A DNA stretch of 64,000 nucleotides from Mycolicibacterium wolinskyi (GTDB taxonomy: Bacteria; Actinomycetota; Actinomycetes; Mycobacteriales; Mycobacteriaceae). The position numbers were made by a program, and so were the translations under genes. This document shows, piece after piece, positions 9,439-17,316 of the stretch (position 1 is its first letter; each line of letters starts with the position of its first letter). Under the pieces are notes generated by a model, which saw only the letters and a list, made by a program, of their open reading frames with translations, had not been told where the DNA came from and searched no databases. The stretch covers positions 310,001 to 374,000 of the forward strand of contig NZ_LQQA01000030.1 in the NCBI RefSeq assembly GCF_002101965.1. Direction: 5' to 3'.

Positions 9439-11297
9439 TGACCCGTGCCGTTGTCGGCGTCGACATCGGTAACTCGACGACGGAGGCCAGCGCCGCGACC
9501 ATCGCACCCGACGGAACGGTGCGGTTCTGCGGTGCGGCGCTCACGCCGACGACGGGAATCAAGGGCACGCCGAAGAATGTCGACGGGGTGGCCGCCGCGG
9601 TGGCCCGCGCGCTCGACGTCGCAGGCCTGGCGTTCGCCGACCTCAATGTCGTCCTGCTCAACGAGGCCACGCCGGTCATCAGCGGGCTGGCGATGGAGAC
9701 CATCACCGAGACGATCATCACCGAGTCGACGATGATCGGCCATGATCCACGCACGCCTGGCGGCCGCGGGCTCGGCGTGGGCATCACCGTCGCGTTCGAC
9801 GACCTCGCCGAAATCGCCACGGACGCGGGCACGATCGTGGTCGTGCCCAAAGGCGTCGACTTCGAAGTCGCGGCCCGCGCCATCAACGCCGCCACGCAGC
9901 GCGGGGTTCGCGTGACGGGGGCGATCCTCGGCAACGACGACGCCGTGCTGGTGGTCAACCGGCTCGACGCGGTGATCCCGGTCATCGACGAGGTGTCGCG
10001 CATCGACGCGGTGCCGCTGGGCATGCTCGCGGCGGTCGAGGTCGCCGGGCCCGGCCAGTCGATCCGCACGCTGTCCAACGCCTACGGGCTGGCCACGATC
10101 TTCGAGCTCGACGCGGCCGCCACCCGAGTGGTCTCGCCGGTCGCGCGGGCGCTGACGGGCAACCGCTCGGCGGTCGTGGTGCGTACACCCGCCGGTGACG
10201 TCGCCGATCGGACGATCCCGGCGGGCGCCCTGGAGCTGACCGGTGAGCGCAAACGGGCGACCGTGGACGTGTCGCGCGGTGCGGTCGAGATCATGGCCGC
10301 GGTCGAGCGCGTCAGCCCGCTGGCCGATGTGACGGGCGAAGCGGGCACCAACACCGGGGGCATGATCGCCAACGTGCGTCAGAGCATGGCCGATCTGTCC
10401 AACCACGCGGTCGCCGACGTGCACATACAAGATCTGCTCGCGGTGGACACCTTTGTGCCGCAGGAGGTGCGGGGCGGGGTCGCGGGCGAGGTCGCGCTGG
10501 AGAACGCCGTGGCACTGGCGGCCATGGTGCGCACGAAGGAAAGCGGTATGCGGGCCGTGGCCGACGCCGTACGGCAGCGGCTGCAAGCCTCGGGTGCCGG
10601 CGATGTCGAGGTCGTGGTCGGCGGGGTCGAGGCCGAGATGGCGGCGCTGGGTGCCCTCACGACGCCGGGTACCGACAAGCCGCTCGTCGTGCTCGATCTC
10701 GGTGGCGGTTCGACCGATGCGGCCCTGATCGAGCCCGCCGGCGACATCGACGCGGTGCATCTGGCCGGGGCGGGCGATCTCGTCACCAAGCTGATCGACG
10801 CCGAACTCGGCCTCGACAACCTCGAGCTGGCCGAGGACATCAAACGGTTCCCGCTCGGAAAGGCCGAGAGCTTCTTTCACGTCCGGCTCGAGAACGGCAC
10901 GGTGCAATTCTTCGAGAAACCCTTGCCGGCAACGGCGTTCGCCCGGGTGGTGACGCTGGCCGAGCACAGTATGAGCCCGATACCGACGCGTCATTCGATC
11001 GACCGGATCAGGGTCGTGCGCCGCGCCGCGAAGGAACGCGTCTTCGTCGTCAATGCCCTGCGGGCGTTGCGCACCATCGCGCCAGGCGGCGATCTGCGCC
11101 AGATCGGGTTCGTGGTGCTGCTGGGCGGCTGTGCACTCGACTTCGAGATCCCCGAGCTCATCGCCGACGCGCTCGCGCCGTACGGGATCGTCTGCGGCAC
11201 AGGGAACGTCCGGGGCAGCGAGGGACCGCGTAACGCGGTGGCCACCGGGCTCGTGGCCTCGCACGCGCAGTTGGTGGGGTCCGGAGTTGGTGCGTAA
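9438..11297 (+). CDS. Diol/glycerol dehydratase reactivase, large ATPase subunit (DdrA/PduG-like)
   Basis: The 619-residue protein belongs to the actin-like ATPase superfamily: phosphate-1 loop VVGVDIGNSTTEASAA at the N-terminus, phosphate-2 loop VVLDLGGGSTDAALI near residue 415 and the C-terminal IGFVVLLGGCALDFEIPE. DdrA/PduG proteins use ATP to expel damaged cobalamin from inactivated dehydratase so that fresh coenzyme can bind. Length matches the roughly 610 residues of the family. The gene is translationally coupled to the medium subunit (TGATG at 9436) and overlaps the small reactivase gene by 8 bp. With no EutA in the window, it might also serve the ethanolamine lyase (inference). Confidence 0.94.
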   Translation: MTRAVVGVDIGNSTTEASAATIAPDGTVRFCGAALTPTTGIKGTPKNVDGVAAAVARALDVAGLAFADLNVVLLNEATPVISGLAMETITETIITESTMIGHDPRTPGGRGLGVGITVAFDDLAEIATDAGTIVVVPKGVDFEVAARAINAATQRGVRVTGAILGNDDAVLVVNRLDAVIPVIDEVSRIDAVPLGMLAAVEVAGPGQSIRTLSNAYGLATIFELDAAATRVVSPVARALTGNRSAVVVRTPAGDVADRTIPAGALELTGERKRATVDVSRGAVEIMAAVERVSPLADVTGEAGTNTGGMIANVRQSMADLSNHAVADVHIQDLLAVDTFVPQEVRGGVAGEVALENAVALAAMVRTKESGMRAVADAVRQRLQASGAGDVEVVVGGVEAEMAALGALTTPGTDKPLVVLDLGGGSTDAALIEPAGDIDAVHLAGAGDLVTKLIDAELGLDNLELAEDIKRFPLGKAESFFHVRLENGTVQFFEKPLPATAFARVVTLAEHSMSPIPTRHSIDRIRVVRRAAKERVFVVNALRALRTIAPGGDLRQIGFVVLLGGCALDFEIPELIADALAPYGIVCGTGNVRGSEGPRNAVATGLVASHAQLVGSGVGA

Positions 11298-11661
11298 CAG
11301 CGGGCAACCCGACCGGCCCGCCATCGTGGTGTTGAGCGCGGCCGGCGGTGGTGTGATCGAGCGCGAGGTTCTTGCGGGCATCGAGGAGGAGGGCGTCCCG
11401 CACTCGTTGCTGCCCGCGGGTCTTGACGCGGTCGCGGCCGATCTCGCGCGACACGCGTCAGCGCGGTCACCGCTGCGGGTGGGCGTCGGTCTCGACGCCA
11501 CCGGCGAGGTCTGCGTGCATCATGAGCAGTTGGCGGAACCGTTGCCGGACTTGGGCTCTGGCGGCACGGCGGACGCCGAGACGGCCCGCACACTCGGGCA
11601 CAACGCGGCCCGCATCGTGGTCGGTCTGCCGCTGAAGCGGCAAAACCGGTTCGGCAAATAA
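11290..11661 (+). CDS. Diol/glycerol dehydratase reactivase, small subunit (DdrB/PduH-like)
   Basis: The 123-residue product begins at GTG 11290, overlapping the large reactivase subunit by 8 bp, with CGGAG just upstream. It has IVVLSAAGGGVIEREVLAGI, EEEGVPHSLLP and GHNAARIVVGLPLKRQNRFG, features of the DdrB/PduH fold, which is a truncated copy of the dehydratase beta-subunit domain. It takes the place of the beta subunit during coenzyme exchange. It is the last gene of the dehydratase operon; a 205-bp leader region follows before the ethanolamine permease gene. Confidence 0.88.
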   Translation: MRNSGQPDRPAIVVLSAAGGGVIEREVLAGIEEEGVPHSLLPAGLDAVAADLARHASARSPLRVGVGLDATGEVCVHHEQLAEPLPDLGSGGTADAETARTLGHNAARIVVGLPLKRQNRFGK

Positions 11662-11699
11662 CGCTGTTTGGGTGGACACAACGCCCATGGGGAGCGATA

Positions 11700-11866
11700 C
11701 TCTCTAATCAAAGGTTGAGTTTCAGACCTTTAGGCGCACTAGGGGAGTGAGAGCCGAGCGTTGAAAGCCTGGTAACCGGGTGCCGAAAGGTTGGTTACCG
11801 CTTTCTGGTCAGTCTCCGGCTGGCGGATGTCGATCGCAAAAGCATTGGAAAACAAGGGAGTTTGCC
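11700..11866 (+). ncRNA. Candidate structured 5' leader of the ethanolamine permease mRNA
   Basis: The 205-bp gap before the permease holds three successive potential hairpins. The first pairs AAAGGT (11710-11715) with ACCTTT (11726-11731). The second pairs GGC/CACT (11733-11740) with AGTG/GCC (11746-11755). The third is strong: GAAAGC (11763-11768) with GCTTTC (11800-11805), stacked over GGTAACC (11771-11777) with GGTTACC (11793-11799) and a 2-nt bulge. Inside it AACC can alternatively pair with GGTT. A TACTCT -10-like box at 11699-11704 lies just upstream. I could not match it to the cobalamin riboswitch or any other class I know. Confidence 0.45.
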
Positions 11867-13279
11867 ATGGCGGGTGTGGAAGAGCACCTGGAAAGTGCAG
11901 ATTATCTGCAGAAGCGCCAATTGAAATCCGGCACAGCGGGCTGGGTCCTGCTGGCCGGGCTCGGCGTCAGCTATGTGGTGTCCGGTGACTACTCGGGCTG
12001 GAACTTCGGCCTCGCCGAAGGCGGCTTCGGCGGGCTGGCGATCGCCGCGGTGATCATCGCCGGCATGTACCTGGCGCTGGTGCTGGGTATGGCCGAACTG
12101 TCCTCGGCGCTGCCTGCCGCCGGCGGTGGCTACACGTTCGCCCGTCGCGCGCTCGGCCCATGGGGCGGGTTCGCGACCGGTACCGCGATCCTCATCGAAT
12201 ACGCGATCGCCCCCGCGGCCATCGCGACCTTTATCGGGGCATACGTCGAGTCGCTGGGGCTGTTCGGTATCACGAGCGGCTGGTGGGTCTACCTCGCCGC
12301 ATACGCCCTGTTCATCGGCATCCACCTGGCCGGTGTCGGCGAGGCGCTCAAGGTGATGTTCGTGATCACCGCCATCGCGCTCGTCGGCCTGTTGGTGTTC
12401 TCCATCGCCGCGCTCGGCCATTTCGACGTCGCCAACCTGACCAACATCGCGGTGGACGAGAGCGCGGCGGGATCGTCCGCCTTCCTGCCGCACGGCTACC
12501 TCGGCATCTGGGCCGCGATCCCGTTCGCCATCTGGTTCTTCCTGGCGATCGAGGGCGTGCCGCTCGCGGCCGAGGAAACCGCGAACCCTGAGCGCAATGT
12601 CCCGCGCGGCATCATCGCCGGCATGGCCGTCCTGCTGGTCACCTGTGTGGCGGTGTTGTTCCTGACCACCGGCGCGGGCGGTGCCGAGGAGATGTCGGAT
12701 TCGGGTAACCCGTTGGTCGAGGCGCTGGGCGACGGCACGGCCGCCAAGGTCGTCAACTACATCGGCCTGGCTGGCCTGATCGCGAGCTTCTTCTCGATCA
12801 TCTACGCCTACTCGCGTCAGCTGTTCGCGCTGTCGCGGGCCGGCTATCTGCCAAAGGTGCTGTCGGTGACCAACTCTCGCAAGGCACCGACGCTGGCGCT
12901 GATCATCCCCGGCGTCATCGGTTTCATCCTGTCACTGACCGGCCAGGGCGCGCTGCTGCTCAACATGGCGGTGTTCGGCGCCGCGGTGAGCTACGTGCTG
13001 ATGATGGTCAGCCACATCGTGCTGCGGCGTCGCGAACCCGACATGCCGCGTCCGTACCGCACGCCGGGCGGGGCGGTCACCACCGGATTCGCACTCGTCG
13101 TCGCGGTCCTGGCGGTCATCGCCACGTTCCTGGTCGATCGCGTCGCGGCGGGCTGGTGCCTGGCGGTGTTCGCGGCGTTCATGGTCTATTTCGCCGTGTA
13201 CAGCCGCCACCGCCTGGTGGCCAACTCGCCAGATGAGGAATTCGCAGTACTGGCCAAAGCGGAGAGTGAACTGAAGTGA
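11867..13279 (+). CDS. Ethanolamine permease (APC superfamily, Eat/EutP type)
   Basis: The product has 470 residues from ATG 11867 (AAGGGAG 7 nt upstream). It is an integral membrane protein with about 12 hydrophobic segments, for example TAGWVLLAGLGVSYVVSGDY, FGGLAIAAVIIAGMYLALVL and IWAAIPFAIWFFLAIEGVPL. The segment AAGGGYTFARRALGPWGGF and the motif EGVPLAAEETANPERNVPRG are typical of amino acid/polyamine/organocation transporters of the ethanolamine permease group. It overlaps eutB by 4 bp (GTGA), so transporter and lyase are one translational unit. It should import ethanolamine across the plasma membrane for EutBC. Confidence 0.93.
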   Translation: MAGVEEHLESADYLQKRQLKSGTAGWVLLAGLGVSYVVSGDYSGWNFGLAEGGFGGLAIAAVIIAGMYLALVLGMAELSSALPAAGGGYTFARRALGPWGGFATGTAILIEYAIAPAAIATFIGAYVESLGLFGITSGWWVYLAAYALFIGIHLAGVGEALKVMFVITAIALVGLLVFSIAALGHFDVANLTNIAVDESAAGSSAFLPHGYLGIWAAIPFAIWFFLAIEGVPLAAEETANPERNVPRGIIAGMAVLLVTCVAVLFLTTGAGGAEEMSDSGNPLVEALGDGTAAKVVNYIGLAGLIASFFSIIYAYSRQLFALSRAGYLPKVLSVTNSRKAPTLALIIPGVIGFILSLTGQGALLLNMAVFGAAVSYVLMMVSHIVLRRREPDMPRPYRTPGGAVTTGFALVVAVLAVIATFLVDRVAAGWCLAVFAAFMVYFAVYSRHRLVANSPDEEFAVLAKAESELK

Positions 13280-14691
13280 AGTACCGGCAGCAGGTTTCGG
13301 GGGTGACCTACACCTTCGACGGACTCGTCGAGGTGATGGCCAAGGCCACCCCGTTGCGCTCGGGCGATCAACTCGCCGGGTGCGCAGCCGAACACGATGG
13401 CGAGCGGGCCGCGGCGGCCTGGGTGCTCGCGGACCTGCCGCTGGACACGTTCCTCAACGAAGAGGTGGTGCCGTACGACACCGACGAGGTGACCCGGCTG
13501 ATCTTCGACAGCCATGACCGCCAAGCCTTTTCGCCGGTGTCGCACCTGACGGTCGGCGGGTTCCGGGACTGGCTGTTGGAGACCGCCTCGCACGATCACA
13601 GTGCCGAGCAGTTCGCCGCCGTCGCACCGGGTTTGACCCCGGAGATGGTGGCGGCGGTCAGCAAGATCATGCGCAATCAGGATCTGATCGCAGTATCGGC
13701 GGCCGCGCAGGTCACCGCGGCGCTGCGCACCACGATCGGCGCCCCCGGCACGCTGGCCACCCGGCTGCAGCCCAACCATCCGACCGACGATCCCCGCGGC
13801 ATCGCCGCCGCGGTGCTCGACGGGCTGCTGCTGGGCTGCGGCGACGCCGTCATCGGGATCAACCCGGCGACCGATTCGCCGCAGGCCACCGCCGACCTGC
13901 TGTACCTGCTCGACTCGATCCGCACGCGCTACGACATCCCCGCGCAGTCGTGCGTGCTGTCGCACATCACCACCACGATCGGGCTGATCGAGGCGGGTGC
14001 ACCGGTGGACCTGGTGTTCCAGTCGATCGCCGGGACCGAGGGCGCCAACACCGCGTTCGGGGTGAACCTGCAGTTGCTGCGGGAAGGCCGGGACGCGGCC
14101 CGCTCGCTCAACCGCGGCACGGTCGGCGACAACGTCATGTACCTGGAGACGGGCCAGGGCTCGGCGTTGAGTTCGGGCGCCCATCTCGGCGTGGGCGGCA
14201 AGCCCGTCGATCAGCAGACCCTGGAGACCCGCGCCTACGCGGTGGCGCGTGACCTGCAGCCGTTGCTGGTCAACACCGTCGTCGGCTTCATCGGCCCCGA
14301 GTACCTCTACGACGGCAAGCAGATCATCCGCGCCGGGCTCGAAGACCACTTCTGCGGCAAGCTGCTCGGCCTGCCGATGGGCGTCGACGTCTGCTACACC
14401 AACCACGCCGAGGCCGACCAGAACGACATGGACACGCTGCTGACATTGTTGGCCGCGGCCGGCGTCGCATTCGTGATCACCGTTCCTGGTGCCGACGACG
14501 TGATGCTCGGCTACCAGAGCCTGTCGTTCCACGATGTGCTCGTGACCCGGCGCACGCTCGGGCTGCGGCCCGCGCCGGAGTTCGAATCGTGGCTGCGCAG
14601 TGTGGGAATGGTCGACGACACCGGCCGGTTGACGCCCTTCGACCTGGAGCGTTCGGTGTTGCGGTCGTTGACCTCGGCGGAGGCGATGTGA
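13276..14691 (+). CDS. eutB: Ethanolamine ammonia-lyase large subunit
   Basis: The 471-residue product is the alpha subunit of the adenosylcobalamin-dependent enzyme that splits ethanolamine to acetaldehyde and ammonia. Landmarks include GVTYTFDGLVEVMAKATPLR, GLTPEMVAAVSKIMRNQDLI, TRLQPNHPTDDPRGIAAAVL, FQSIAGTEGANTAFGVNL and ETGQGSALSSGAHLG. It is slightly longer than E. coli EutB (453). GTG 13276 overlaps the permease stop, and its own stop overlaps eutC by 4 bp. The order permease-eutB-eutC is the compact ethanolamine cluster of many actinobacteria, without eut shell or eutA genes. Confidence 0.96.
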   Translation: MKYRQQVSGVTYTFDGLVEVMAKATPLRSGDQLAGCAAEHDGERAAAAWVLADLPLDTFLNEEVVPYDTDEVTRLIFDSHDRQAFSPVSHLTVGGFRDWLLETASHDHSAEQFAAVAPGLTPEMVAAVSKIMRNQDLIAVSAAAQVTAALRTTIGAPGTLATRLQPNHPTDDPRGIAAAVLDGLLLGCGDAVIGINPATDSPQATADLLYLLDSIRTRYDIPAQSCVLSHITTTIGLIEAGAPVDLVFQSIAGTEGANTAFGVNLQLLREGRDAARSLNRGTVGDNVMYLETGQGSALSSGAHLGVGGKPVDQQTLETRAYAVARDLQPLLVNTVVGFIGPEYLYDGKQIIRAGLEDHFCGKLLGLPMGVDVCYTNHAEADQNDMDTLLTLLAAAGVAFVITVPGADDVMLGYQSLSFHDVLVTRRTLGLRPAPEFESWLRSVGMVDDTGRLTPFDLERSVLRSLTSAEAM

Positions 14692-15461
14692 GCACGAACA
14701 ACCCTGCCGTCCAAGACTTTTGGGATGAGCTACGTAAGACCACCCAGGCCAGGATCGGCCTTGGCCGAGCCGGTAATGCGTTGCCGACCCGTCAGGTGCT
14801 CGAGCTGGCCGCGGCCCACGCCGCCGCACGCGATGCCGTTCACGTACCGCTCGACACCGAGAAGCTGGCCGCCGAGATCCGCGACATCGGGATCGGCGAG
14901 CCGATCGTGGTGACGAGCCGCGCGACGTCACGCGACGAGTACCTGCGCAGGCCCGATCTCGGCCGGACGCCCGCAGCGGACATGGACGTGCCCGAGTCCG
15001 GGGCCGACATCGGCTTCGTGCTTGCCGACGGGCTGTCGCCGACCGCGCTGAGCCACCACGGTGCGGGGCTGCTGACCGAATTGGTCGCGCGACTCGCCGA
15101 CCGCCACACCCTGGCCCCGCCGGTGATCGCCACGCAGGCCAGGGTGGCGCTCGGTGACCACATCGCAGCCCAGATGCGCTGTCGGACGGTGCTCGTGATC
15201 ATCGGGGAGCGGCCCGGCCTGAGCGTGGCTGACAGTCTCGGCATCTATCTGACCCACCTGCCGATGCCGGGCCGTACCGATGCCGACCGCAACTGCATCT
15301 CTAACATCCACCCGCCGGACGGGCTCGGCTACGCCGAGGCCGCGCGTATCGCGGCGGGCCTGGTCGACGGCGTGCTGGCACTGGGCCGCTCCGGCGTCGA
15401 CCTCAAGGACACCTCACGCACGGCCGCGCTCGGGCCGAGCGGTGCCACCGAATTGGAGTGA
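14688..15461 (+). CDS. eutC: Ethanolamine ammonia-lyase light subunit
   Basis: The 257-residue beta subunit starts at GTG 14688, overlapping eutB by 4 bp. Recognised segments are LRKTTQARIGLGRAGNALPT, the coenzyme-side LADGLSPTALSHHGAGLL, VLVIIGERPGLSVADSLGIY and DADRNCISNIHPPDGLGYAE, all typical of EutC. Together with EutB it forms the cobalamin-binding enzyme. The gene ends the plus-strand catabolic run; a long palindrome (copy B) begins 4 bp after its stop codon and an Lrp/AsnC regulator follows. Confidence 0.95.
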   Translation: MSTNNPAVQDFWDELRKTTQARIGLGRAGNALPTRQVLELAAAHAAARDAVHVPLDTEKLAAEIRDIGIGEPIVVTSRATSRDEYLRRPDLGRTPAADMDVPESGADIGFVLADGLSPTALSHHGAGLLTELVARLADRHTLAPPVIATQARVALGDHIAAQMRCRTVLVIIGERPGLSVADSLGIYLTHLPMPGRTDADRNCISNIHPPDGLGYAEAARIAAGLVDGVLALGRSGVDLKDTSRTAALGPSGATELE

Positions 15462-15465
15462 CCGC

Positions 15466-15532
15466 AGCGCCGAACGTGAACAAGATTGCGCGTTTTCCCC
15501 AGAATCTCGCGATCTTGTTCACGCTCGGCGCT
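15466..15532. repeat. Long intergenic palindrome, copy B (21-bp stem, one mismatch)
   Basis: Bases 15466-15486 pair with 15512-15532, with a single A-C mismatch and a 25-nt loop containing a T-run. The left arm reads AGCGCCGAACGTGAACAAGA. It lies immediately downstream of eutC and 33 bp before the Lrp/AsnC gene. The GAACGTGA...AAGAT arm is shared with copy D and the right end TCACGCTCGGC with copy E. The frame of the next gene can be read through it without an ATG or a ribosome binding site, so it is not coding. Confidence 0.85.
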
Positions 15533-15565
15533 TGGCTGGCCGTAACTGAAGGGCAGAATGACGGG

Positions 15566-16093
15566 GTGGATCCTCAGCTCGCCGACAGCATCGACCGCCG
15601 CATCATCGATCAGTTACGCATCGACGGCCGAAGGTCTTTCGGTGAGATCGGCCGGTACGTGGGGCTCAGTGAAGCAGCTGTGCGTTCTCGGTACAACAGG
15701 TTGCGAAAGCTTGGGATCGTCCAGGTTGTCGGCATGTCGGATGCGCCCAAACTGGGCGAGATCGAGGCACATATCTCGATCCAGGTTCGCGGCGTGACAG
15801 TGGACAGCGTCGCGCGCCAGCTTGCAGCGCACCCCGAGGTCAAATTCGTCGGCGCGGCGCTGGGTGCGTTCGACCTCATGCTCGACGTCCGCTGCGCAGA
15901 CAACAATCACCTGTCACAGTTTCTGCACGAAACAGTACGGCGCATCCGGGGAATCGAACGGCTCGAGACGGCTACCGTCCTGGAGGTCCTCGAGGACAGT
16001 TACCTGTGGGCGGGTTTTCGCGAGGCCACGAACCGTCAGGCCGGTGCCGTCGAGCCCTGCCCGACGCCGCCGCGTAAACCCAACCACGAGTAG
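15566..16093 (+). CDS. Lrp/AsnC family transcriptional regulator
   Basis: The 175-residue product has an N-terminal winged helix (DSIDRRIIDQLRIDGRRSFG, GRYVGLSEAAVRSRYNRLRK) and a C-terminal RAM effector domain (KLGEIEAHISIQVRG, HPEVKFVGAALGAFDLMLDV, ETATVLEVLEDSYLW). GTG 15566 with an upstream GAAGGG is taken as the start, since sequence farther upstream is the palindrome. It is on the same strand behind eutC and might sense an amine or amino acid. Its last 58 bp overlap the 3' end of a second, convergent Lrp/AsnC gene. Confidence 0.9.
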   Translation: MDPQLADSIDRRIIDQLRIDGRRSFGEIGRYVGLSEAAVRSRYNRLRKLGIVQVVGMSDAPKLGEIEAHISIQVRGVTVDSVARQLAAHPEVKFVGAALGAFDLMLDVRCADNNHLSQFLHETVRRIRGIERLETATVLEVLEDSYLWAGFREATNRQAGAVEPCPTPPRKPNHE

Positions 16094-16509
16094 TCCTTGA
16101 ACAGCTCGGTGAGCACGTAGAGGTCCATGATGGCAACGCCGGGAATGCGCCGGACATCATCGAGAAGCGCGCGCACCTGGGTGAGGTCTCGGCAGGTGGC
16201 CTCCACGTAGACATCGCGCGCACCGGTGCACAATGCGACGTGATTGACGAGCGGCATCGAAGTGAGTGCGACGGCGACGGAGCGCGGTGTGTGGTCACGC
16301 ACGGCGAGCATCAGCCGTAACGATTGATGGCCGAGGGTCAGCGGATTACACAGCGCGACAATGTGCAACGCTTCCTGCTCTTGGAGTTTGGCGACACGGC
16401 CGCGCACGGTCGCCTCGCTCACCTCCAGCTCTGCCGCGATGGATGTGAAGGTCCGGCGCCCATCGCGGCCGAGCATCGCGATTATTGCGCGATCCGTCTC
16501 ATCGAACAT
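16036..16509 (-). CDS. Lrp/AsnC family transcriptional regulator of the Pot/nitrilase cluster
   Basis: The 157-residue regulator begins FDETDRAIIAMLGRDGRRTF, with the helix-turn-helix in AELEVSEATVRGRVAKLQEQ and a RAM domain ending in MDLYVLTELFKDYSWLGLRG. It is the last gene of the minus-strand cluster 22700-16036 and starts 34 bp after the BKACE gene, so it may be co-transcribed and feed back on the cluster. The C-terminal ends of this protein and the plus-strand Lrp protein are encoded on opposite strands of the same 58 bp. Confidence 0.9.
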   Translation of the reverse strand: MFDETDRAIIAMLGRDGRRTFTSIAAELEVSEATVRGRVAKLQEQEALHIVALCNPLTLGHQSLRLMLAVRDHTPRSVAVALTSMPLVNHVALCTGARDVYVEATCRDLTQVRALLDDVRRIPGVAIMDLYVLTELFKDYSWLGLRGGVGQGSTAPA

Positions 16510-16543
16510 GTCAGCCTCTCGCCGAGGATATCCTCCGTGTCGG

Positions 16544-17278
16544 CTAACTGTCGGGGCAACTCCGTCCGATTGCCAGCGCCTCGGAGATCATGGCTGCGTT
16601 GTCGGCTGCGCTCCCCGCGGAATCACATGTCACGTCCTCGAGCCCGATCCGCGCCTCCACACCGTCTTCGACCGCGGCGCGCAGCACAGGCCACGCCGTA
16701 CCGTCCTGTCCGTGGTAGAGGATCGAACACGTCGCGCCGGCGTCGCGGAGAATCGCGGCGATCTGTCTGCACTCGGCGATCGCCTGGTCCGGGTCCGCAG
16801 TCTCGGGCTCGATGAGGATCCGGACGTTCTGATGCAGTGTCGGTGAGGACAGCAGGCTCGGTACATCGTCGATGGACCAGACCGCGCTCTCCAGCACGAC
16901 GCCTCGGGATACCAACAGTTGCGCGGCCTCGGCGGCTCCCTCCTCGGAGAATGCGACCGACGCGAAGTCGGGGAGTGCGCCGTCGGGCCAACCGGCAACA
17001 TGGCGCATGCGTTCGTCATGACCGGAACACGTCCACAGCCCGGTCGTCGTGCCGATGATCACCGAGGTGTCCGTGGCCCGGACAGCACGCACCATCGCGC
17101 CGATATCGTCGGGGTGGATGCTTTGTCCACCATCGGCGGTGCGCGCGTGAGCATGGACCACCGCTGCGCCCAGTGAGATGGCCCGTGAGGCATCTGTCGC
17201 GATCTCCTCCGGGGTCAGTGGCACCGTCGGCGCCTCCGCGCGGGAACGCCCGCCGTTGATCGCGGCTTTCAAAAACAT
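16544..17278 (-). CDS. BKACE family beta-keto acid cleavage enzyme (DUF849)
   Basis: From ATG 17278, preceded by AAGGAG, the product has 244 residues. It opens with FLKAAINGGRSRAEAPTVPL and carries the metal-binding H-x-H in AAVVHAHAR and the terminal RIGLEDV glutamate, hallmarks of the BKACE family. These Zn enzymes condense a beta-keto acid with acetyl-CoA and cleave it. The founder splits 3-keto-5-aminohexanoate in lysine fermentation. At 244 residues it is shorter than the usual 270-310. Position beside an RraA-like protein and a nitrilase suggests a step in degrading the imported compound. Confidence 0.85.
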   Translation of the reverse strand: MFLKAAINGGRSRAEAPTVPLTPEEIATDASRAISLGAAVVHAHARTADGGQSIHPDDIGAMVRAVRATDTSVIIGTTTGLWTCSGHDERMRHVAGWPDGALPDFASVAFSEEGAAEAAQLLVSRGVVLESAVWSIDDVPSLLSSPTLHQNVRILIEPETADPDQAIAECRQIAAILRDAGATCSILYHGQDGTAWPVLRAAVEDGVEARIGLEDVTCDSAGSAADNAAMISEALAIGRSCPDS

Positions 17279-17316
17279 CTCGCAAGCTCCTTGTCGACGT
17301 TGTCCTTCGTCCCTCG

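Noticed and set aside
9237..11501. Long open minus-strand frame opposite the dehydratase reactivase
   Set aside because: It is the antisense shadow of a high-GC gene: His/Arg/Asp-rich low-complexity translation, no family similarity, no ribosome binding site, while the plus strand encodes a clear reactivase.
11662..11866. Cobalamin riboswitch upstream of the ethanolamine permease
   Set aside because: The characteristic B12-box and core segments are not present; only generic hairpins could be supported.
15458..15565. N-terminal extension of the plus-strand Lrp regulator
   Set aside because: The sequence is palindrome copy B; Lrp homology starts at VDPQLADSIDRR after GTG 15566.
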